From positions 1 through 6,518 of the forward strand of contig CAMWYL010000188.1 in NCBI GenBank assembly GCA_947178465.1: a stretch of 6,518 bases of DNA, written 5' to 3'. Below are positions 1-5,709 of the stretch, piece by piece (position 1 is the first letter of the stretch; each line of letters starts with the position of its first letter). The notes under the pieces were generated by a model. That model was given only the letters and a program-made list of their open reading frames with translations. It did not search any database and was not told the DNA's origin. The DNA is from an uncultured Lachnospiraceae bacterium. Lineage in GTDB: Bacteria > Bacillota > Clostridia > Lachnospirales > Lachnospiraceae. Made by a program: the position numbers and the translations under genes.

Positions 1-489
1 AGCCTGACGCAATTGGAAGTCATTGATATGTCCGACAGCTTTATCTGGGGAAATGTGGAAGGACTGTTAAAGCTTCCGAATTTGAAAGAGCTGAACCTTA
101 ACGATTGTACCACCGGATTTGACATGGAGAACCTGGTGCTCAATGAAAACCTTACCGTCTTAAAGATGGATAATACGACCTTGAAGGCACTCGTCAACGG
201 AGAATGGGATTACAATGCCGACAATTCAAATAATATCGACATCACGGCGCATACGGATATGTTCCGATATTATCCCAACCTGACAGAGCTGTATCTGTCC
301 AAAACAGGACTTGACGACGTTACCTTCGCCACAGACCTGCAACAGCTGATGTTTTTGGATATCACCAATAACTATGTGACAGACCTCTCTCCTCTGGCGG
401 ATTTACCGAACTTAAGGGCTGTTATGTGCGCCGACAACCCAATCGCCAATGACGGGAAGCTCGGAAATAAAGTATTGACAAAGAATTAG
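1..489 (+). CDS. Leucine-rich-repeat protein, C-terminal part (5' end beyond window)
   Basis: The reading frame is open from base 1 and ends at TAG 487-489, giving 162 visible residues, so the true start lies left of the window. A TTG at 13 could be read as a start, but the four residues before it (SLTQ) already continue the repeat pattern. Several LRR units are visible: PNLKELNLNDC at about residues 26-36, ENLTVLKMDN at about 49-58, and YPNLTELYLSKTGLDDV at about 91-107. The best unit is near 113-151, where NNYVTDLSPLADLPNLRAV matches the internalin-type 22-residue repeat (N-x-I/V-x-DLSPLA-x-LPNL). A less regular, Asn/Asp-rich stretch (about 64-88) interrupts the repeats. The protein ends soon after the last repeat, with no C-terminal anchor, LPXTG motif or membrane segment. 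LRRs of this kind usually mediate protein binding, often at the cell surface, but localisation cannot be judged without the N-terminus. It converges on the sugar operon and has no evident functional link to it. The repeat call is secure; the function is unknown. Confidence 0.85.
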   Translation, partial: SLTQLEVIDMSDSFIWGNVEGLLKLPNLKELNLNDCTTGFDMENLVLNENLTVLKMDNTTLKALVNGEWDYNADNSNNIDITAHTDMFRYYPNLTELYLSKTGLDDVTFATDLQQLMFLDITNNYVTDLSPLADLPNLRAVMCADNPIANDGKLGNKVLTKN

Positions 490-499
490 TATCTTGCAG

Positions 500-543
500 A
501 ACAGGGGAGGGTATGACTTATTCGCGTCATACCCTCCCCTGTT
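500..543. terminator. Perfect 18-bp inverted repeat, probable terminator between convergent genes
   Basis: The left arm AACAGGGGAGGGTATGAC (500-517) is exactly complementary to the right arm (526-543), with an 8-base loop, TTATTCGC, at 518-525. It starts 10 bases after the stop of the LRR gene and about 50 bases beyond the stop of the fructokinase gene on the other strand. On the + strand the stem runs into a moderately T-rich stretch (TTTATTGAATATTTAT), which fits intrinsic termination of the LRR transcript. On the minus strand the bases after the stem (CTGCAAGAT) lack a T-tract. There the hairpin may terminate less efficiently, or mainly stabilise the 3' end of the operon mRNA. A bidirectional role is inferred from its position. 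Confidence 0.85.
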
Positions 544-579
544 TATTGAATATTTATACCGAAACGATATCAAATCCCG

Positions 580-596
580 GAACCGCCACCCGGTTC
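580..596 (-). other. Small inverted repeat overlapping the fructokinase stop codon
   Basis: GAACCG (580-585) and CGGTTC (591-596) form a 6-bp stem around a 5-base loop and overlap two bases of the fructokinase TGA (597-595). No run of T follows it on the minus strand (GGGATTTGATATC), so it is at best a weak terminator or pause site. A stem this short may be chance. Confidence 0.25.
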
Positions 597-1563
597 ACAC
601 GCATCTGCTCTCCAGAAATTCCGTTACCTCCTCTGCCTCGGGCATCACACGCAGCGCACCCTTTCTGGTTGTGATAATGGACGCGGCGGCATTCGCAAAC
701 ATCAGCATTTCCCTCAGCCGTTCCTCATTCAGATTATCCAACCCGTATTTTAAGACATGATGCAGACAGCAGGCGCCAAACGTGTCCCCCGCTCCCGTAG
801 TCTCAATCGTGCTCTCCTGCAAAAAGGGAGCCGCCTCCACGCGCAAATCCTTATAATACGCGCGGCTTCCGTCCTTCCCCATGGAGAGCATGATCAGCGG
901 AATGTCATACTCCGCCCTCAGCTTGCGGATACCGGCATCAAAATCCGTTTCCCCGGTGAACCACTGTATCTCGTTATCGGAGATTTTGAGAATATCGCAT
1001 TGGGAAAGCCCGTACGCAACCTGTTCCTTCGCCTCCTCCAAAGAGCTCCATAAGGGCGGGCGCAGATTCGGATCGAAAGAAAGAACAGCGCCGTTTTCTT
1101 TTGCCACCGCAATCGCGCGCTTTGTCGCCCTGCACACCGCCTCATGTGTCATGGACAATGTACCGAAGTGAAAGAGCTTTGTATCTTTGAGCAGCTCTTC
1201 CCGCAGCTCCTCCTCCCGCAACAGCATATCCGCGCCCGGATTCCGATAGAAGGAAAAATTTCTGTCCCCACCCGGAAGCGTCTCGACAAACGCAAGCGTT
1301 GTGCGGGCATCCTCATCTGTAATCAGATTAGAGGTATCAATCCCCACTTCCTCAAGCGTCGCTTTCAGGCGGCTTCCGAAAATATCCTTGCCGACCTTCC
1401 CGATAAAAGCCGTTTTTCTTCCCAGCTTATTCAGCATTGCCAACACGTTACACGGCGCACCGCCCGGGTTCGCTTCATAAATCGGATTTCCCTGACTGCT
1501 TATTCCGTTTTCCGTAAAATCAATCAGCAGTTCGCCCAAGGCCACTACATCAAAGGATTTCAT
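595..1563 (-). CDS. scrK: Fructokinase (PfkB/ribokinase-family carbohydrate kinase)
   Basis: This cytoplasmic kinase of 322 residues probably phosphorylates fructose released by the neighbouring GH32 enzyme, using ATP, so that it can enter glycolysis. The N-terminus (VVALGELLIDF) and the NPGGAPCNVLAMLNKLG segment (about 32-46) match the sugar-binding PfkB signature. DPNLRPPLW lies at 164-172. The second PfkB signature, ETTGAGDTFGACC, spans about 254-266 and contains the anion-hole GAGD with the catalytic Asp at 260. The length is usual for bacterial fructokinases. The frame also has a TTG two codons upstream (1569). The ATG at 1563 is preferred because a GGAAGGAG ribosome binding site lies 10 bases before it, against only 4 before the TTG. 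The ATG follows the GH32 stop by 2 bases, so translational coupling is likely. It is the last gene of the operon. PfkB members also include 2-keto-3-deoxygluconate and other sugar kinases; the GH32 neighbour and the GGAP motif favour fructose. The symbol rests on this role and not on a checked ortholog. Confidence 0.88.
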   Translation of the reverse strand: MKSFDVVALGELLIDFTENGISSQGNPIYEANPGGAPCNVLAMLNKLGRKTAFIGKVGKDIFGSRLKATLEEVGIDTSNLITDEDARTTLAFVETLPGGDRNFSFYRNPGADMLLREEELREELLKDTKLFHFGTLSMTHEAVCRATKRAIAVAKENGAVLSFDPNLRPPLWSSLEEAKEQVAYGLSQCDILKISDNEIQWFTGETDFDAGIRKLRAEYDIPLIMLSMGKDGSRAYYKDLRVEAAPFLQESTIETTGAGDTFGACCLHHVLKYGLDNLNEERLREMLMFANAAASIITTRKGALRVMPEAEEVTEFLESRCV

Positions 1564-1565
1564 TC

Positions 1566-3062
1566 TCAACAGTCTCCTTCCGTCAAATCATACTTCACCA
1601 CATCCATATTCACAACGCCATCCGCGAAGAAGCAGATGCCGTCCGCCGCCTGTTCCGTATATACAATCGCACTCATAACCTGTTCCCCGTCGTTTACAAA
1701 GGCCTCCACACCGGAGCGGTCGAGAATAACTCTCAATTTCAGCTCTCCGCGCACACTGTTCACCTTACTGCGCCGCTGATGTATGATCGCCTTTCTGGAG
1801 CCGGAGAACTTCCTGTCGATCTTTAATATGGATTCCCTGGGACGGAAGCTTAACGTGGTCTGGTACAGCTCATTCTGCGCAAAACGAATTGCAAACTTCT
1901 GGTAAATATTTTCGGCATCCCCCGCACGCAGTGTCAGCTCTATATCCACCCTGCGCCCTTTCACGCCCTCCAACCGGATTGTATCCGAAAAGGTGACATT
2001 ATGATACTCCACCTTATTGCGGCGCAGCCCGTCAAGCTCCCTGATCGGCCGCTGGTAAAGCCTCCCGTTCTCTATGTACAATTCACGGGGCAGGCTCATC
2101 TGCCCGAACCACAGGCTCTCGGTAGTCCTGTGTCCGCAGGTATCCCAATTCTGCATCCACCCAATCATAATGCGGCGCCCATCCGGCGCCAACACTGTCT
2201 GTGGCGCATAAAAATCAATGCCGTAATCAATCGCTTGGTCATGTTGTTCCGTAAAGGTATCCGTCTCCTCGTCATACTCCCCGATAAGGGCGAGTGTCCC
2301 ATTTCCGTTATGGTACTCAAAATTATGAGGCAGCATATCCTGTGGGCTTACAATCAGAACTCCCTTTCCGTCCAATTTGAAAAAGTCCGGGCATTCCCAC
2401 ATCTTCCCAAACCGGTTGTTATTCGCCGCCAGAACCTTTTTGTAACGCCACGAAAATCCGTCGGGGCTGGTAAACAGCAGCACCTGACCGCTACCATCGG
2501 CGGGTCTGTTTCCAACAACGCAGCAATAGGTTCCGTCCTCCTTCTGCCACATCTTCGGGTCCCTGAAATCAAAACGGCTTCCACCCTCCGGCAAATCGCT
2601 TTCATCCAATACCGGATTGTTCTCGTACTTTTCATAATCAAGCCCGTCCCCTACCGCAAGGCACTGACGCTGCACTTCGCAGATTGCTCCATCTTTCTGT
2701 TGCTCCTTAACCACTCCCGTATACATCAACAGATGCCGACCATCGGGAAGCGTAACGGCACTTCCCGAAAAACACCCGTCCCTGTCATAGGGCGCATCCG
2801 GCGCCAACGCCGCCGGAAGGTATTCCCAATGCAGAAGGTCGTCGCTCACCGCATGCCCCCAATGCATCGGTCCCCAATTCGTGTCGTACGGATGGTATTG
2901 ATAAAACATGTGATACTTTCCATTGTAATAGGAGAAGCCGTTTGGGTCATTCATCCAGCCCGTACGCACGGATAAGTGAAATGCCGGCCGGCTCTCCCTG
3001 GCGATCATCTTCTCGGAAGCCTCCTCATATCTTCGTGCTTCCCGCAATGTCTGGCTTGTCAT
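1566..3062 (-). CDS. GH32 beta-fructofuranosidase (sucrose / fructo-oligosaccharide hydrolase), cytoplasmic
   Basis: This glycoside hydrolase family 32 enzyme of 498 residues releases fructose from sucrose or beta-fructosides. Family landmarks are intact. WMNDPNG at 36-42 carries the nucleophile Asp39, FRDPK at 166-170 the transition-state stabiliser Asp168, and ECPD at 223-226 the acid/base Glu223. WGPMHWGHAVSDDLLHW (63-79), FSGS (98-101) and FYAPQT (284-289) are further typical blocks. The five-bladed propeller is followed from about residue 350 by the beta-sandwich domain, including the LDRSGVEAFVNDGE stretch near 447-460. There is no signal peptide or membrane anchor, so it acts inside the cell on imported sugar. 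The ATG at 3062 is chosen because GGAGG lies 9 bases upstream; a TTG seven codons earlier (3083) has no good site. It resembles sucrose-6-phosphate hydrolases (ScrB/SacA), but the operon has an ABC importer and no PTS component. The natural substrate is therefore probably unphosphorylated sucrose or a short fructan. Family assignment is firm; substrate is inferred. Confidence 0.95.
   Translation of the reverse strand: MTSQTLREARRYEEASEKMIARESRPAFHLSVRTGWMNDPNGFSYYNGKYHMFYQYHPYDTNWGPMHWGHAVSDDLLHWEYLPAALAPDAPYDRDGCFSGSAVTLPDGRHLLMYTGVVKEQQKDGAICEVQRQCLAVGDGLDYEKYENNPVLDESDLPEGGSRFDFRDPKMWQKEDGTYCCVVGNRPADGSGQVLLFTSPDGFSWRYKKVLAANNNRFGKMWECPDFFKLDGKGVLIVSPQDMLPHNFEYHNGNGTLALIGEYDEETDTFTEQHDQAIDYGIDFYAPQTVLAPDGRRIMIGWMQNWDTCGHRTTESLWFGQMSLPRELYIENGRLYQRPIRELDGLRRNKVEYHNVTFSDTIRLEGVKGRRVDIELTLRAGDAENIYQKFAIRFAQNELYQTTLSFRPRESILKIDRKFSGSRKAIIHQRRSKVNSVRGELKLRVILDRSGVEAFVNDGEQVMSAIVYTEQAADGICFFADGVVNMDVVKYDLTEGDC
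1574..1581 (-). promoter_or_regulatory. Ribosome binding site of the fructokinase gene, inside the GH32 coding end
   Basis: GGAAGGAG on the minus strand lies within the last codons of the GH32 gene, 10 bases before ATG 1563. It favours that ATG over the TTG at 1569, for which the spacing would be only 4 bases. The arrangement suggests reinitiation or coupling with GH32 translation. Confidence 0.7.
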
Positions 3063-3071
3063 ACTGTTCGT

Positions 3072-3076
3072 CCTCC
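3072..3076 (-). promoter_or_regulatory. Ribosome binding site deciding the GH32 start
   Basis: GGAGG on the minus strand lies 9 bases before ATG 3062. It falls downstream of the alternative TTG at 3083, inside the extended frame, so it supports the ATG and excludes the seven-codon extension. Confidence 0.75.
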
Positions 3077-3092
3077 ATCTCAAGGTCCAAAA

Positions 3093-4766
3093 TTATTTAT
3101 TTCCCACGCCTGCATACCGGTCATAGGCCTCCTGATACACCTTCAAAAGCTTATCCATGCCGCATTTCTTCCGCAGCCTCTCAATATAGCTTTCCCATTC
3201 CGCATCCGTCGGTCCGCCATTTTTGAGCCATAATCCTTCCTGTTCTCTTACCGTGGTCTCAAAATCGGATTTATACCAATCAATATCATCCAGCTCCCGT
3301 CCCGTAAAGACACAATCCACGGGATATGTCGTGGTGCTGCTCACATACGGCATCCAGAATTCATTCAAATCCGTCAGGCGCTCAATCGCGCGGTCCTCCA
3401 TCTTAAAGGTCGTAAGATAATATTCGCTCAAAATCAGCTTCGGACCAAATACCTCCTGCTCTCCCTTTAATTCACCGCTGCCTTTTCCGTATCTTTCCCG
3501 GCTTTCTTCATCGGTAATGCTCAGCCATACACCGTTTTCATCCTGCTCTGTGAAATAGACTCCAATCGGCCCATAATGAAGCTGCATTACTATTTCCGGA
3601 TTATACCACATATCAAAGAATTTTAAAAGGTTGGCAGGGCTCTTGCATGCTTTTGTAATGTTCAGCTGTCCGCTGTTGATTCCGCCGCCTGTACGTACTG
3701 TCACATTATGGGTTCCGTCCGGCCCGTCAAGAATCGGCAGGAATACATAATCCTCCGCATAGTCTCCCATAACCTCTTCAATGTACCACCATGTGGAAAC
3801 GCCGACATAACCCTGCGAGCATTTCGCAATCAACTGTGTGGAATCCTGACTGAACATCTCAATATCCATCAGTCCCTCTGCATACCAGTCATGGAAATAT
3901 GTGATTGCGTCACGGTACTGATCCGTCACGCAGACAAACTCAACCTTTCCGTCATCACGCAGCACCAGGTCGTTGCAGACATCATTGGGCCAATTTGTAA
4001 ACCCGAAACCCGCGTAAAAAATATTCTGTCCCCAGCACCACTCATCAAACCCTGTACTCATGGGAATCGTGGTTCCCGGCGCGTTTCCATAATATTTTGC
4101 GCTCATGTCGTTGTCTTTAAACGCCTTCAGTGCGTCGTGCAGCTCATCCAGGGTCGTCGGTACCTCAAGCCCCAAATCATCCAGCCATGCCTTATTGATC
4201 ATGGCAAACTGCGGTATTGTATAAATACTGTAATCTTCCTCTGCACCAATTCCTGCGGTTCCCATCCGCTCACCTGCCGGAAGCCCGTAAATATATCCGT
4301 CATCCATTGTAATCGCGCTCCGTATGTCCGGATTTTCCTCAAGAATCTTACTGAGATTCGGCATATATTCTTCTGTCAGGTAAGGCGTCAGATCAATAAA
4401 AGTACCATCGTCCCCATATCGTGATATGTCATAATTGCTGAAACCAACCCCTATAAAAGCATCCGGAAGCTCACCGCCGGCAATACTGATATTCACCTGC
4501 TCTCCCAGCGATTCGCTCATACAGTTCCATTTAATCTGAATACCTGCCGCCTCCTGAAGCTGGTTCAACACGATTTTATCATTATAATCCGTGCTCAGCG
4601 CACTCATTCCGCCCATAATGTCAAACTCCGTCTGGGAAGTATCCGTGTTCGCGGTGCCGCGGACTTCATTGGTGGAATTCACGTTCCCACACGCGGCCAG
4701 CGACAGCATCATCGTCCCCGCTACCGTGCAGGGCATAAACCTTTTCCATATTCTTGTCTTTTCCAT
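3093..4766 (-). CDS. ABC transporter extracellular solute-binding lipoprotein (LplA/YtcQ-like)
   Basis: This 557-residue lipoprotein should capture the sugar outside the membrane and deliver it to the two permeases encoded just upstream. The N-terminus is a lipoprotein signal: basic MEKTRIWKRF, a hydrophobic stretch, and the lipobox LAAC ending at Cys26, the expected lipidation site. A polar linker rich in Asn, Thr and Ser follows. Family features include FIDLTPYL (about 123-130), the solute-binding hinge motif NKAWLDDLGLEVPTTLDEL (about 191-209), and a C-terminal DAEWESYIERLRKKCGMDKL segment (about 521-540). The latter is typical of the large LplA/YtcQ-type binding proteins, which at 500-560 residues are longer than the usual maltose-binding type. 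ATG 4766 is preceded by AAGGAAG with a 7-base gap. Eight cysteines besides the lipobox residue (83, 244, 264, 279, 316, 374, 485, 535) are unusual for an exported protein. The gene lies 22 bases after the permease gene and 30 bases before the GH32 gene. Ligand identity rests on the downstream enzymes. Confidence 0.92.
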   Translation of the reverse strand: MEKTRIWKRFMPCTVAGTMMLSLAACGNVNSTNEVRGTANTDTSQTEFDIMGGMSALSTDYNDKIVLNQLQEAAGIQIKWNCMSESLGEQVNISIAGGELPDAFIGVGFSNYDISRYGDDGTFIDLTPYLTEEYMPNLSKILEENPDIRSAITMDDGYIYGLPAGERMGTAGIGAEEDYSIYTIPQFAMINKAWLDDLGLEVPTTLDELHDALKAFKDNDMSAKYYGNAPGTTIPMSTGFDEWCWGQNIFYAGFGFTNWPNDVCNDLVLRDDGKVEFVCVTDQYRDAITYFHDWYAEGLMDIEMFSQDSTQLIAKCSQGYVGVSTWWYIEEVMGDYAEDYVFLPILDGPDGTHNVTVRTGGGINSGQLNITKACKSPANLLKFFDMWYNPEIVMQLHYGPIGVYFTEQDENGVWLSITDEESRERYGKGSGELKGEQEVFGPKLILSEYYLTTFKMEDRAIERLTDLNEFWMPYVSSTTTYPVDCVFTGRELDDIDWYKSDFETTVREQEGLWLKNGGPTDAEWESYIERLRKKCGMDKLLKVYQEAYDRYAGVGNK

Positions 4767-4773
4767 AATATTA

Positions 4774-4780
4774 CTTCCTT
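4774..4780 (-). promoter_or_regulatory. Ribosome binding site of the solute-binding protein gene
   Basis: AAGGAAG on the minus strand lies 7 bases before ATG 4766, in the 22-base gap after the permease stop (TAG 4791-4789). It confirms the start, which also gives a complete lipoprotein signal. No hairpin is visible in this gap. Confidence 0.65.
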
Positions 4781-4788
4781 TCTATCTG

Positions 4789-5697
4789 CTAGCCCTTTAC
4801 CGCACCTGCCATAAATCCCTTTTCAAAGTATTTCTGCACAAACGGATAGATAATCAGCATCGGAAGGGCTGCTATGATAATAGAAGAAAATTTAATCATT
4901 TCCGTCATCTTATTCAGTTCCGCAAAGCCGCCGGATATCGTGCTCGCCTGACTCGCGCTGGCAGAGCTCTTAATCAGGATATTGCGAAGGACAAGAGGAA
5001 GCGGCGCTTTATCCGTGCCCGGCAGATAAATCATTGCCGTAAACCAGTCATTCCAATATGCAACCATGCTGAACACTACCATAACCGCCATAATGGAGCG
5101 GCTGAGCGGTACCACGATGCGCGTAAACGTTGTCCATTGAGACGCGCCGTCTATCCCCGCCGCCTCAATCATTTCCTTCGGGATACTGTTCTCAAAAAAG
5201 TTTCTGACAATAATCATGTTGCCGACTGCAACGCCGCCCGGAAGAAAGAGCGCCCACATATTGTTGATAAGTCCTGTCTGCTTTACCACCAAATACGTAG
5301 GAACCAGTCCTCCGCCAAAATACATGGTAATGATAAAAAAGATACTGATAAATTTTCTTCCCGGCAGGTCTTTAACACTGAGCGGATATGCCGCCAGATA
5401 CAGTATCACCACCGAGAACACCGTACCGATTACCGTATACTTAACGCTGTTTACAAAGCCCGTTAAGATATTCGGGTCGGCAAATACCGATTTATACCCG
5501 TCTAAGGTAAACCCGCTCGGAAGCAGGAAAGTCTTCCCCGCATACACGTCATATGGATTTGAAAAGGAAGCAATCAGTACATAATACAGCGGATATGCCA
5601 CCAGCAATACCACGATAACACAAATTGCGACCAGAATAATTTCACTTCCCCGTTCAGAAAGTCCTGTGAGCTTTCCGGATTTTGCATTTTCTTTCAT
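4789..5697 (-). CDS. ABC sugar transporter permease, LplC/YtcP (MalG/UgpE) type
   Basis: This inner-membrane subunit of 302 residues pairs with the upstream permease to form the channel of a CUT1-class sugar importer. About six membrane segments can be seen, near residues 19-42, 83-104, 117-137, 145-166, 199-217 and 268-286. The cytoplasmic coupling loop that contacts the ATPase is the EAA motif EMIEAAGIDGASQWTTF at about 175-191, followed by RIVVPLS. The MYFGGGLVPTYLVVK block (125-139) and the C-terminal FEKGFMAGAVKG are characteristic of the LplC/YtcP subgroup. ATG 5697 is preceded by a near-perfect AGGAGGTG. The gene is complete and follows the other permease by 10 bases. Family and role are clear; the transported sugar is inferred from the GH32 and fructokinase genes downstream. 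Confidence 0.94.
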   Translation of the reverse strand: MKENAKSGKLTGLSERGSEIILVAICVIVVLLVAYPLYYVLIASFSNPYDVYAGKTFLLPSGFTLDGYKSVFADPNILTGFVNSVKYTVIGTVFSVVILYLAAYPLSVKDLPGRKFISIFFIITMYFGGGLVPTYLVVKQTGLINNMWALFLPGGVAVGNMIIVRNFFENSIPKEMIEAAGIDGASQWTTFTRIVVPLSRSIMAVMVVFSMVAYWNDWFTAMIYLPGTDKAPLPLVLRNILIKSSASASQASTISGGFAELNKMTEMIKFSSIIIAALPMLIIYPFVQKYFEKGFMAGAVKG

Positions 5698-5701
5698 ACT
5701 G

Positions 5702-5709
5702 CACCTCCT
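5702..5709 (-). promoter_or_regulatory. Shine-Dalgarno overlapping the stop codon of the upstream permease
   Basis: AGGAGGTG on the minus strand includes the last two bases (AG) of the TAG stop (5710-5708) of the upstream permease gene. The GGAGG core lies 6 bases before ATG 5697. The overlap of stop and binding site suggests translational coupling, so that the two permease subunits are made in similar amounts. Confidence 0.8.

Noticed and set aside
490..594. A small gene or RNA in the convergent gap
   Set aside because: Only the hairpin and a weak second inverted repeat are visible; there is no promoter-like pair or coding frame of its own.
1561..1569. TTG at 1569 as the fructokinase start, giving a 4-base overlap with GH32
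   Set aside because: The ribosome binding site is only 4 bases away, while the ATG at 1563 has a 10-base spacing and gives the usual N-terminus.
1144..1779. A 211-codon + strand frame across the GH32/fructokinase junction
   Set aside because: Overlaps two confident minus-strand genes; the translation is low-information and has no family features.
2001..2975. A 324-codon open frame on the + strand opposite the GH32 gene
   Set aside because: It lies wholly antisense to a gene with intact catalytic motifs, and its translation shows no recognisable domain, so it is a shadow frame.
3708..4424. A 238-codon + strand frame opposite the binding protein
   Set aside because: Antisense to a well-supported lipoprotein gene and without a recognisable motif.
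4591..5466. A 291-codon + strand frame spanning the permease/binding-protein junction
   Set aside because: Antisense to two clear transporter genes; the translation is rich in Arg, His and Asn, as expected of a shadow frame, with no domain.
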